From assembly GCA_036939755.1 (NCBI GenBank), contig JALLAZ010000244.1, forward strand, positions 1-18,956: a stretch of 18,956 nucleotides of DNA, given 5' to 3'. Source of the DNA: Stephanodiscus triporus. Taxonomy: Eukaryota > Bacillariophyta > Thalassiosirophyceae > Thalassiosirales > Thalassiosiraceae. A model generated the notes under the pieces. The model had not been told where the DNA came from. It did no database searches and was given only the letters and a program-made list of their open reading frames with translations. A program made the translations under genes and the position numbers. Positions 1 through 8,996 of the stretch are shown one piece after another. The stretch's first letter is position 1. Each line of letters begins with the position of its first letter.

Positions 1-114
1 GCGCGAGCCATCCCTCTAGAGTACTTTCTTTCTGAGAATGGTTTTTTTTGTGATGTTATGCAGCGTGATACGGTAGTACTATCCGCCAGTGCTCACAAGA
101 CAGTGGACTGAACC

Positions 115-1266
115 ATGAAGGCAGAAAAGGAGACTTCCGGACCCGCCGCCACGCCAAAGGAGCAAGACGAACGAACCCAAGTGGTAATTCGGGCCCTCTA
201 CGACATAAGCCAGGGCGAATTCATGACACCATCCTTCGGGGAAGTGTGCCGCGTCTCACGCGACCCACACCTACGCCTTCGTCGAACGCTGACGCCTTCG
301 CTGAATGTGGGCATCCCGAAGTACGCCGAGGCGCAGTTCATGCTGTCGAAAGAAGAGACGACTGGAAAGAGGCTGTCGTTGGAGTTCGGGGTGCCCTTCG
401 GCGGCGCGACGAGGCGCTTCGCGATGGACGCCTACGCGTTCGGCGCATCGGAGGCGGAGGCGAACGTTCGCGTCGTCACGTTGCACGGGATCAGCCCCGG
501 CGTTTCTCGCACGCGATGGCACGCCCTCGGCGAGCGTTATGATGTCATCGCGAGGGCGGCGTCGACCTCGTCGCCGAGGAGGGTTCGCTTCGTGGCACTG
601 GATTGGCATTCCATCGACCGCTCGGTGGACGATCGCGCCAACACCGAATTCTTGACGTGCTTGCCGAAGCACATATGGGAGACATCGACGAACGGGGAAA
701 ATTTGGAAGATGTGATCCGGTTGTTCGACTCCGAGGATAGGCGGGAATGGTTACGCAAATTCGCCAAGGATATTGAAGATGGGTGCCCCCGAAAGGACGG
801 AGACGGAGGACGGATACTCCGCGCCGTCATCGAGGAGGGACTGGGTTGGGGCGAACGCGATACTCCGTTCATACTGGGTGTCAAGAGTTGGTCAGGAGGG
901 TTGGGGGTGAGGATGCTGGCTCAGTGTCATCGAGACTGTCGCAATTCCAAAGAAGACGGCGCAACCCCATCGTCATTCGTGGACAATATGAAGGGTATGA
1001 TTATCATGCATCCGGCATACTATTGTAAATCTGACATCGAGGATGCAATGTCATCCGGGATGGTACCCGCAGTGCTAATGTGTTGGGCAAAGGATGATCC
1101 CCTGGTGCCATATAAATTGTCGCAAACGTATTTGGATGCCGCATCTGGTAATACCAAGGTGAAACTTGTGTCGTACGAAAGGGGAGGGCATCATAATTTC
1201 GACGGAAGTGAGGGATTGCCGAACTTTGATGATGATGTTATTGAATGGATCAACAACTTGCAGTGA
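115..1266 (+). CDS. Alpha/beta-hydrolase-like protein, single exon
   Basis: Intact 383-residue ORF with the landmarks of the alpha/beta hydrolase fold in order. An HG oxyanion-type motif follows a predicted beta strand (LHGISPG, residues 123-129). The nucleophile elbow is S-W-S-G-G at 258-262, with Ser260 as the likely nucleophile. The acid is Asp327 or Asp328 in AKDDPLVP, and the catalytic His is 359 or 360 in GGHHNF. The first ~100 residues are not recognisable. A TGA lies in frame two codons before the ATG (GAC TGA ACC ATG), so 115 is the natural start unless an upstream exon exists. No signal peptide or membrane segment is seen, which suggests a soluble protein. GC content falls from the 5' to the 3' end of the gene. 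The substrate cannot be told; esterase, lipase or peptidase are all possible. The fold is fairly sure, the function is not. Confidence 0.75.
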   Translation: MKAEKETSGPAATPKEQDERTQVVIRALYDISQGEFMTPSFGEVCRVSRDPHLRLRRTLTPSLNVGIPKYAEAQFMLSKEETTGKRLSLEFGVPFGGATRRFAMDAYAFGASEAEANVRVVTLHGISPGVSRTRWHALGERYDVIARAASTSSPRRVRFVALDWHSIDRSVDDRANTEFLTCLPKHIWETSTNGENLEDVIRLFDSEDRREWLRKFAKDIEDGCPRKDGDGGRILRAVIEEGLGWGERDTPFILGVKSWSGGLGVRMLAQCHRDCRNSKEDGATPSSFVDNMKGMIIMHPAYYCKSDIEDAMSSGMVPAVLMCWAKDDPLVPYKLSQTYLDAASGNTKVKLVSYERGGHHNFDGSEGLPNFDDDVIEWINNLQ

Positions 1267-1658
1267 ATAAGGGGATAGGTTCAGTCGAATGCTCTATGTG
1301 TGCATAAATGATTAATTTAGTCGTTATTGGAGCATGTATGTATCGATATAATCACGAAAGGTCAAAGAATTCTGCCGGTGAAACATTCGAAGGCGTTGAT
1401 GAAGGATGCGACACACGGTGTGTGCAAGACATTTAAGAATTCACCACGACAGAGACGGTCTATTCTATTCAGAAATACTGTTGGCAAAGTATCTTTCGTG
1501 TTTTTGTGTCAAGTGATGTTTGGTTTTTTATCCTGTCGTACTCGTCCAGGCAATAAAATATTGAGTTGTGTCGGCCACATATCGAATGAATGCGTGATAT
1601 TTGGACGAGGTCGCGGCGGCGGCAGCGACGCCATTTTGGCGGACTCCAACGGCTGTCC
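1267..1658. other. Tail-to-tail intergenic region with 3' UTRs
   Basis: This is the gap between the converging hydrolase-like gene and APH-1. It is AT-richer than the flanking coding sequence. The only clear signal is an AATAAA on the plus strand. A 123-codon ORF starting at 1327 has no recognisable domain and is probably chance. Confidence 0.6.
1552..1557 (+). terminator. Candidate polyadenylation signal of the hydrolase-like gene
   Basis: An AATAAA hexamer lies 286 nt after the stop codon in AT-rich sequence. Its position fits a 3' UTR end, but use of this hexamer in this organism is unproven. Confidence 0.35.
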
Positions 1659-2935
1659 TCAACACATATGCCGCATCCCCTGGATCCTCCTCCGTTGATC
1701 GTCGGGCAGGAATTTACCCCCCTTCATCGTCCTCCCGAGGACGATTCCCACCCAGAGCACCACGACCCCCAAACACGGCAGGGATATTTTGCATCCGTCC
1801 TCGCGTCCGTTGGGGGCAAGGACCAATGACGCCGCGAGGTGGGTGATCGCGACCAGAAGTATCGCCGCGCCGCCGCCGCCGTCCCCCGACGAAGATGACG
1901 CGTCGTCCAGTCCCCGACAGGACAGCGCCCGCGCCAGCGCCCGCATCGTCCCCGCAGAAGACTCGCGTCCGGGATGCGCCGCGGAATGGCGCCCCGACGA
2001 CCGTCTCCTCATCCCGAAGAAGCATAGCATCATCCGCATGACGTCGAGAATCGCGAACATGCACGCGATGAGCGCGCCGTTGATCAGGCTCGGTATACCT
2101 CCTGGGGGGGGAAGGGGGGGGCGCGGGGAAGCGAAAAAGAATTTAGGAAGGGAAACGGGGGATGTTCCGATTTCGGGGGGGATACCCATCGGCGTTCTTT
2201 AAGAAGCAATGCATATTCCCCCCTCGCGGGAGGAGACGAAAGACGAGAAAAAGAAGGAAGGAGGGAATGAAAGGGGCGGGGGGGCGAGGGGGGGGGGGGA
2301 AGAACCGACTCACCGCAACTCGACTGATACAGCGTGCCGCCGTGTCCGGTGCTCCCGCCTCCCCCGACGTAATGTCCCCCGTCGTAGCTGTTGACCTCCC
2401 CCGACTCCGACGCGAGAAGCGTCCCGTAAAGGAAAAGCGAGTGGAGCAGGGCGTAGCCGCACCCGGAAGCGATCGAGCACGAGAGGTCGTTCAATTGCAG
2501 CTGGAGGGCGTCGGTCTCGGCGTGTGACTCGGCCAAGCGATCGTCGCCGTCGCCGTCGCCGTCGGAGGACGACGACGCGGCCGCCATCGCGACCTGCCGC
2601 TCCTCCTCGTGCCTGGCCACACTCCGTCGGATCACCGACTCGACGCGGAAATATCCCCCGACGAACGAGCAGCGCGCGGCCATCTGGCAGAACACGCCGG
2701 GCAACGCCAGCGCGAGGAGGGCGCCGATGCCGCCTCCTCCGTGATCGCTACCGAAGATCGCGGACGTGATCAGCCAGAAGAGCGAGGAACACAGCGCCGA
2801 GAGGAGGTACGCGAAGGCGGAGCACACCGCGAGGATGACGAGCTGGGGCTTGTGGGACACTATCACGACGAGGAGGGCGAAGGCGGGGGAGAAGGCCAGC
2901 AGGATGGAGCCGAATATTAGCGAGGGACTAGTCAT
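1659..2935 (-). CDS. APH1: APH-1, gamma-secretase scaffold subunit (2 exons)
   Basis: Exons are complement(2314..2935) and complement(1659..2101). The donor GTGAGT begins at 2313, the acceptor CAG ends at 2102, and phase 1 is restored as a Gly codon, giving 354 aa. APH-1 is the multi-pass scaffold of gamma-secretase, the intramembrane aspartyl protease with presenilin, nicastrin and PEN-2. The N-terminus (IFGSILLAFSPAFALL) and following helices match the family. The fourth helix keeps small residues at the GxxxGxxxG positions (Ser154, Gly158, Ala162). The last helices (SLINGALIACMF, ITHLAASLVL) are encoded by exon 2. It is longer than animal APH-1 (about 250-265 aa) because of an acidic Ser/Asp-rich loop (residues 108-150), a Gly-rich loop (185-200) and a polar loop (239-285). 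Of the two conserved histidines, the second is present (His295) but the first aligns with Asp227. An in-frame TAG lies four codons before the ATG. Confidence 0.85.
2102..2313 (-). other. APH-1 intron (212 nt)
   Basis: GT-AG intron with donor GTGAGT. Read on the gene strand it is very C-rich and pyrimidine-rich, with runs of 7-10 C at both ends (G runs on the plus strand near 2104-2120 and 2279-2299). The terminal C-run acts as the polypyrimidine tract just before CAG. Translating through it gives only Pro/Ser-rich low complexity, unlike APH-1, which supports it being an intron. Confidence 0.8.
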
Positions 2936-3688
2936 CGCGGAGGGTCGCTATCTACTGCTTCGGCTTGCGTTGCTTTTTGGATGATGAGTACAAGAGACAA
3001 GAGTATTGTTAGTGTACTCCTAGTAGAGATAGACGGAGCGGCAGAAGGAGGAGGCCCTTTGGAGTCGGATCGGCGCGGCAGTCGTCATTGTTTCTCTTCC
3101 GTCGGCAATCGGCAAAGGGAATGAAGGCGAACGGCTATTTTCCCAGTATCGCCGAGAGTCGCGTTTGCTCGCTAAACATCTCCCCGCGCTTTGTCGCAGG
3201 GCGGAGCGTGGGCGGAGCGAGTCAGCTAGCTACCATCTTGTTATTTTTTACTTCTATTGATTCCGACGTAAGCTGGAGTTACTCCGTTGAGCCCGTGGGA
3301 TCAATTTTCAATTTTTTTGCGTTCGCGAGGAGAAAACGGATCGAATCGCACGATCACCTCGCCGCAACGCAAAACAAAAACGTGCAGCAAAACTTTTTTC
3401 CAATGTTTTTACAAGAGCCCTCCAAAAAGCCAGAAAGAGCCAACAAATCGAATCCCTCGCGAGTGAAAGTTGTCCTCTCCTCGCCGAGACAACGAACGAA
3501 CGAACGAACGAACGAACGAACAATCCCCGACCATGCCCCCCCTGCATCAATGCGCCGCCCTCGACGACGATGACGACGAGCGCGGGAGGAGTCGCCTCGC
3601 GGAGGATGATTCGAACTCGTCGCGCGGCGAGGAAGTGGGCGGACGGCGGTCCGGGAGGAGGAGTGGGGGGGGGTGGGGGAGGGCGTCG
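2936..3688. promoter_or_regulatory. Divergent intergenic region between APH-1 and the leishmanolysin gene
   Basis: The two genes start head-to-head, so this stretch must hold both promoters and 5' UTRs. No TATA box or other core element stands out. It contains a CGAA tetranucleotide repeat and, from 3533, a frame open into the leishmanolysin gene that may be a coding extension rather than UTR. Several ORFs crossing it on either strand are low-complexity and unconvincing. Confidence 0.5.
3489..3521 (+). repeat. CGAA tetranucleotide microsatellite
   Basis: About 7.5 perfect CGAA units lie just upstream of the leishmanolysin start, in the presumed 5' UTR. The same motif recurs at 14211-14234 inside an IF-2 intron. 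If translation began at 3470 the repeat would encode an N-E-R-T repeat, which is unlikely. Confidence 0.9.
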
Positions 3689-6539
3689 ATGATGCCGCGT
3701 CGTCGTGCTCGCCGGTCCGCCGTCGTCCTCGTCGCGATGCTGTCGTCGTCGTCGACGGCCGCGATCGTCGGGGCGGCGCCGCCCCCCCCCGGCCTGCTGT
3801 TCTCGTCCGAGACGACGACGACGACGACGATCGCGAGCGACGTCGATCGCGTCGGTCGACGACGAAGGTCGGGAGGGACGACGGGTGAGGAGGAGGGGGA
3901 GTTGGGGTTGGAGGGGGGGGGGAGGCGGGGGAGGGGGGGGAGAACGGGTGGACCGGGGAGACGCGTCCATCCCATACGCAGGATCTACCGCGACAACGCG
4001 ATCGTCCGACGGAGGATGGAGGAATTGGAGAACGAAATGCCGTACTTTCGGACTGGGATTCGGGGCGATCCGAATCACAGGCTCGTTTACGAGAATCACC
4101 CCTTCGACAGGATGAGGCTCGAGCGGGAGGGGAGGAGGGAGAAGCGACGTCATCCCGGCGGCGGCGATTTCGGGAGGGACGGGGAAGGTGGGGAATGGGA
4201 GTTCGACGCGCGCGACCTACAGGAGGAGGAGGAGGAGGCGGAGGGCGCGGATCCCTTCCGGCCCATACGCATCCACCTCGAGACGGAGGCCCTCGACGCC
4301 CAGCGCACGTCGACCAACGGACCGCAGATAGACTTCGTCAAGAATTCCATCCTGCCCCGGATGCGGGACTACTGGACCGCGGCCCTGAGCGTCGTGCCGG
4401 TTCAGGGGAACCTCCTGATAAGCAGCGCCGACCTGCAGGAACGTTTGTACTGCGGGGACACGGAATTCAGCAGGGTCCCGACGACGCACATCAGCGCCGG
4501 CGTGCCCGACGCGGACCTCGTCCTGTACGTGAGCGGTGTGCCGAGCGCGAGGTTCTGCGGGCCATCCACGTTGGCGGTGGCGGTGGCGTGCAACTTCGAT
4601 CAGGTGAGTGAAAGAGAGGTTTCAAAAGACACGGGGTTGGATGATGGAGGGCGGTGAGGTTTCCGCGCATTCGCAATATGTAGTATATTATCGACGCGGA
4701 AAGAATATTTTCTCTCACACCCACAATCCTCCCGTGGGGAACGTTATTTTTTCTCCTCCGTTCGTCCCGCAAACTCATCTTGTTTCCGTCCACGACAGTT
4801 CGATCGTCCGACCGCTGGCGCGATCAATTTCTGCCTGGATCAAATAGACCTCGACGAGAGCGGGGAGGTGTCCGAGAGCATCACGCAGGACAACGTCGAC
4901 GTCGCAGTGCACGAGGCTGCTCACGTCCTCGGCATGAGCTCGAACTCGTACCGTCTCTTCTGGGATCCCGAGACCGGCACGGAGCGCACGGCTAGGCCGT
5001 TCGGGTCCCAGTCGGTGGTATGCGTCGACGGGGTCGAGCGCACGCTCGTACTTCCGAACGAGAACACGATGAAGTTCTTCATCGCGACATCTGGACAGAG
5101 GTACGCGTCCATCGTTACTACGAAGGTGGCGACGGTGGCGAGGAATCAGTTCGACTGCCAGGAGCTCGAGGGGGCGCAGTTGGAGAATCAGCCAACCGGG
5201 GAGAATTCCTGCACTGGCGATCACTGGGACGAGAGGATGTTCTACCCCGAGGCACTGAGCGGAGTCATATCGCCAACGACGAACGTTCTGAGTCCGCTTA
5301 CGTTGGCTCTATTGGAGGACAGCGGATGGTATCGGGCGAACTACACCAAGACGAATGTCAGCCCGTGGGGACATGGCGTGGGATGTGACTTTGTAACGTC
5401 TCCCTGCCTCGTGGGCGGGGGCAACGGACGCGACGGCAGCCTTCCCTCCTACTCCAAGGTGAGTGGCATGGGGTGTGGATTGTCGTGGGATGTTTCTTCT
5501 CGTGCTGTCGTGTGAGGTGTTCTCACGCACATGTTGCGCCCGCACAACGTAATATAACAGGGATTCTTCTGCAACAAGGCTTCCAGCCGGGGATGCAGTC
5601 CGTCGTACACACACAAGATGGCATGCACCGTCATCGACTACAGCCTCAAGGGCGACTCCCTGCCGCCCGTGCAATTTCAATACTTCTCCGACGAGGCCGT
5701 GGGCGGCCCCCGCGAGGCTGACTATTGTCCCGTCTACGGCTCAGTATACTCGGGGCTGAAGCCGGAGGCGTTGGACTGCCGCATCAAGGACAACGGCGAT
5801 TCCATCGACGTCATTTACAGCGAGGAGTACGGTGACAACAGCATGTGCTTTGAAACGACGTCGGGGGAGGGGCGGTGTTACAACGCGCAGTGTATTTATG
5901 AGGACTTCAACCTGAAGGTGCAGGTCGATGGGAAGTGGTACACCTGCGAGGAAGACTTTCAGCAGATCGAAGTTACCACCCTCTCGGGAGCTTTTGGCAC
6001 GACGGTGACCTGCCCCAGGTGCGCAAGGACGGAGCATGAATCCTAATGTTTTGATAATGCGCCAACCATTTTCGCGTCGCTTGTGATCGTTTCTCATCGC
6101 TTTGGCAACCCTTTTGTCTATTGTTTGTGCGCGCATCCATAGGCTCAGCAGCGTCTGTCCCGACATGTTCTGCCCCGCAAACTGCGCTGGTCGGGGAACG
6201 TGCATCTTCGATCATACCGACGACGCGGGCAACATCCGCCCGAGGTGCCAATGCTTCGACGAGTCAGACGAATCCGCCGGATGCTCTGACTCCTTCGTCC
6301 TTGACGGGAAGTACCTGAGAGATGGCATGGATTTGCAGGACACGATCCAGACGAGCTTCTTCGAGCCGCTCATCGCTGTGTTTGTCGATCATCCCGACAC
6401 GTGGACCACTGCGAGCTGGGCGTGGGCCGCGGCGCTGTTCGTTGTGTTCCTGTTGATGATACTCTGCATATGTTCAAGCTTTTGGCCCGAGAAAGACAAG
6501 CCAAAGCCAAAGAGGGTCCATCAGATGTATGCCGTTTGA
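3689..6539 (+). CDS. Leishmanolysin-like zinc metallopeptidase (M8), membrane-anchored, 4 exons
   Basis: Exons are 3689..4603, 4799..5458, 5561..6018 and 6143..6539; phases 0, 0 and 2 all close, giving 809 aa. Donors are GTGAGT, GTGAGT and GTGCGC, and all acceptors are AG. Order: signal peptide (RRRARR then a hydrophobic run, residues 1-30); a low-complexity Gly/Arg/Glu pro-region; the M8 catalytic domain with HEAAHVLGMS (zinc ligands His343 and His347, catalytic Glu344) and the distant third ligand His447 in GDHWDER; a Cys-rich C-terminal region starting GFFCN; an EGF-like module (Cys683-Cys725); a membrane helix at 769-792; and a short basic tail. This predicts a type I surface or endomembrane metzincin. 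The usual Met-turn methionine appears to be Leu458. ATG 3689 or 3692 places the signal peptide at the N-terminus; ATG 3533 has a good context and would add 52 residues, burying the signal. Substrate unknown. Confidence 0.88.
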
Positions 6540-6552
6540 GGGGGGGGGGGGG
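6540..6552 (+). repeat. Run of 13 G just after the leishmanolysin stop codon
   Basis: The homopolymer begins one base after TGA, at the start of the 3' UTR. It marks the change from the GC-rich gene block to the AT-richer relic zone. Confidence 0.9.
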
Positions 6553-6864
6553 ATAAATTGTTATTAGATTGAGATTTCATGCTTATGCTCCATGAATATC
6601 TAGATTATGTCAGATTGAAACAAACTCCTCCTCAACGACTCTTTTCATCTTGGGGCCATGCCTGATGGACACTCCTTCTAGAACGGCTCTGTTGGTGCAA
6701 CCATCATGTTTGCAATTTGTTGTCATTTTAGGTTTATACACATTCGCCCTTGAACAGCAAAGTTACTACTCTTCCCTGGAACGATGGCTGCTGTTGGCAA
6801 GGATGCAACGCTCCTTCATCCACGCCAACTACACCGATGATTCCATGTTCATCCTCACGGAATT

Positions 6865-7057
6865 GTCAGGGAGTTGGGTATCACGACGGAGGTGTTGAAT
6901 TCGGCTTTGTGCTATTGTGAAATCACCGCCAGCCTTCCAAACCAACACCTTCAAACAGCTTTGCATCAACTATTTTAATGAGTCTCTGCAGCAACAATTC
7001 AACAGATTCGTTCTTCCTAACGAGCAGAAAGAATATGACCACAAAGGCATCCCGTAA
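6865..7057 (+). pseudogene. Myosin motor-domain relic
   Basis: From 6929 one frame reads [17 protein letters not shown] then [18 protein letters not shown], which is the relay-helix region of the myosin head (family pattern: F-x-x-N-S-F-E-Q-L-C-I-N-Y-x-N-E-x-L-Q). A TAA at 7055 interrupts it. Just upstream, in a different frame (6865-6930), [16 protein letters not shown] resembles the earlier myosin segment around 'LLGV..E.L..AL'. The segment that should lie between them, including the switch-2 motif, is absent. So there is at least one frameshift, one internal deletion and a stop. It sits in the gene-poor zone with no intact exon around it. The relay-helix match is strong; the upstream piece is weaker. 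Confidence 0.65.
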
Positions 7058-7084
7058 GATCTAACTTCCAAACTTAATAAAGAT

Positions 7085-7324
7085 TTAGAGTGAGGTGTTG
7101 CTAGGCAGACCTCCAAGATCTGCCATGCCACCACATTCAAAATATGTAATAATTAAACCATTAGTTGCTAACAGAGACAACAAGGTCTCTGTGAATTGCT
7201 TCTGGACGGAGATCATCCTTGAAGATTGCATTACTGACTGGTAGAGTCCTTGACCAGATACATACCGTTTGTCAGCTTCATTGTCTGGACAGTGGATTAT
7301 GACACCATTTGAGTCCTCCGCCAA
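7085..7324 (-). pseudogene. Possible second myosin-head fragment, inverted
   Basis: A 79-codon open stretch on the minus strand contains SVQKQFTETLLSLLAT, which resembles the myosin segment after loop 2 ('S.QF...L..L...I..T.PH.IRC'). The expected 'HFIRC.KPN' ending is not preserved (ITYFECGG instead). It lies less than 30 bp from the forward relic and points the other way, as if a myosin gene had been broken and partly inverted. The match is short and could be chance. Confidence 0.3.
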
Positions 7325-7814
7325 AGTCTTGTATTTGATTTAGGATTTGGTTGAATTATGTTGCTGCAAACATATTTGTGATGCTCTGCCTTGACGTGTT
7401 CGGCAAGTTCTCTTTTGTGAGCGCAATTTCTTATAATAGTTGCTGGTCATCGAGAATAAAGAGTCCGTGCATCGGCAACACTGACACGATCATAGTTGAG
7501 TCCACCATCGGCAATTGACACAATCGAACCTATTCTTCCAACTTTTTTCTGATTTTTTCCGGATTTAATCATCGATGGTCTTGCCCTAGTGGTAAGCGAC
7601 TCAATGCGAGCTCAACATTTGGTGCATTGTTGACCCCTCCATAACTTGGTGCTCCACAGCTGACTAGAAAAATGGAGTGAGTTAGTCGTCGTTCCTCTCC
7701 CATATCCTCTCTCACCACTGCAATTGCGGTGTTGATTGCCACGACTGCGGCATTGATGGCATTCGTTTTTTTGTGATTGGATACAAGAAGCCGAGGAGGT
7801 GGCAGTGCTAAGTC
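7325..7814. other. No gene seen
   Basis: AT-rich sequence with stops in all frames. A stretch near 7575-7600 resembles an RNA polymerase III A box but has no B box downstream. Nothing else is recognisable. Confidence 0.5.
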
Positions 7815-8089
7815 AGTTGCTTTCCTTTTTTCATTGTAACCTTCTTTTTACCCGTAGCATCACAAGGTAGGGCATTTTCCTTCCAATGACCACACTCGTT
7901 TGCATACTTCCCATTAATTTTTACCAAGTGGCCACAAGAACTGCTGAACAAGAGCATGGCGCTGATTGCTTCCCATTTTTTGCCTTCACCTTATCCCGGT
8001 AAAGTTGCATTCAAGGCCATTCTCTGTCTGGTAATCACATTTCTTTGCATAGTTGCCAATGAATGTCATTATGAGACCACAAGCATTGT
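7815..8089 (-). pseudogene. Duplicated cysteine-module coding relic
   Basis: Read on the minus strand, two copies of one module follow each other 145 bp apart. Copy 1 (from about 8081) begins CGLIMTFIGNYAKKC and continues E-N-G-L-E-C. Copy 2 (from about 7936) begins CGHLVKINGKYANEC and continues E-N-A-L-P-C. Shared positions within 25 residues are C1, G2, G9, Y11, A12, C15, E20, N21, L23 and C25, with no gap. The sequence after each copy is also alignable (Lys-rich, ending near G-K-Q). Because the period is 145 bp and not a multiple of three, the copies are in different frames and each ends in a stop, so this is a decayed repeat protein. The spaced cysteines suggest a small disulfide or zinc module; the family is not recognised. 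Confidence 0.5.
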
Positions 8090-8100
8090 CTGGGCAAGCA

Positions 8101-8154
8101 CCCACTAGCAAACCCATGACTACACCACCCACTAGCAAACCAATGACTACACCA
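8101..8154 (+). repeat. 27-bp tandem duplication, 2 copies
   Basis: The units 8101-8127 and 8128-8154 differ at one base. The duplication is in frame (9 codons) in an open minus-strand frame, where it reads as a repeated small/hydrophobic stretch (GVVIGLLVG, GVVMGLLVG) immediately before the cysteine-module relic, so it may once have been part of the same protein. Confidence 0.85.
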
Positions 8155-8289
8155 TTGGCAATCCCAATACTGGCAATATTGGGAACCATTCTTTACACAA
8201 AATTTAATGCCAGAATTAGGGAAATCAAAGTTTGGATATCGACACTGCGTTTGATGCAGCTGAAGGAGCAGGAGATGGCTAGATAAAAT

Positions 8290-8789
8290 TTTCTTGTTAT
8301 CCAAAGCTAATGGTGGGTGACACTCCAAGAAGTCCGATCCGTGCCAAAATATCACAGCGCTATTGATTACAAATCTTCAGACTGAAGAGTAGATGTAAGA
8401 CAAGCACTGTTGAAACAGTTTTGCTGACACTTTTATTTCACGGGCAGGGTCTTCCTATGTCCGCCGCTGCCTGCAGGGCCGGCCATCTTCTTGAACAGGG
8501 TGGAGTGCAAAGATGTGCAATGGCATTTGCAGTTGAAAGGAAGCTCAATGTAATAGATGAATTTAGATATTGATTATGTATGATCGAAACTTGCCAATGC
8601 TGTCAGTAGAAGCTCAATTGTCCAAAGAGAGAAGGTAATAATAAATGCACAAACCAATTCACTTTCACACATTGAAGTGACTCAGTGCTCCGCCCAGATC
8701 ACCGACGTTCTTAAGGGGTTGGAAAAACACATACCCATCATTCCACTTGCAAAATGGAGACATCATCAATAATGTGAAAGATAAACCTT
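8290..8789. other. No gene seen
   Basis: AT-rich sequence without a convincing ORF. The part nearest 8640-8789 may hold the decayed continuation of the oxygenase-like fragment on the minus strand, but frames are broken and I cannot identify conserved residues there. Confidence 0.45.
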
Positions 8790-8996
8790 TCACAGGTCTT
8801 CCACATTGTTTCCCATGGGGTCAATACTCCTTGCACTGAATGTAATCATGCGTCGGAATCCGATGCCAAGAGAAATACTCATGTGAATGCCATCTTTGCT
8901 CATGGTGCCTCCGTAGTCACCATGAAGCCCCATGGACTCGTTCTTTTGGTATTTCATTGCATACATTTGAAGTTTATCCTTGACATTTTTTCCCAC
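8790..8996 (-). pseudogene. AlkB-like 2-oxoglutarate/Fe(II) oxygenase fragment
   Basis: A 68-codon open frame contains LQMYAMKYQKNESMGLHGDY followed after a short gap by GIHMSISLGIGFRRMITF. The order Tyr-containing strand, G-L-H-x-D, then S-I-S-L-G and a Phe-rich strand is that of the AlkB-type oxygenase core, where H-x-D supplies two iron ligands. The distal iron-binding His and the 2-oxoglutarate-binding Arg are not found; the frame stops at 8790 and downstream frames are broken. It is too short to be a working enzyme and is read as a relic. AlkB relatives demethylate nucleic acids, but no function is assigned here. The match is by motif only. Confidence 0.45.

Noticed and set aside
1327..1698. 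123-codon plus-strand ORF after the hydrolase-like gene
   Set aside because: It overlaps the end of APH-1, contains the AATAAA, and has no recognisable domain.
3308..4153. 281-codon minus-strand ORF opposite the leishmanolysin first exon
   Set aside because: Pro/Arg low complexity mirroring the Gly/Glu-rich sense strand and the CGAA repeat; no domain.
7575..7640. tRNA- or SINE-like A box (TAGTGGTAAGCG)
   Set aside because: No B box (GGTTCGA type) at a suitable distance and no cloverleaf could be drawn.
8470..8484. Overlapping rare 8-bp restriction sites (CCTGCAGG and GGCCGGCC), as in cloning vectors
   Set aside because: Flanking sequence shows no vector features, and one chance overlap in GC-rich sequence is plausible.
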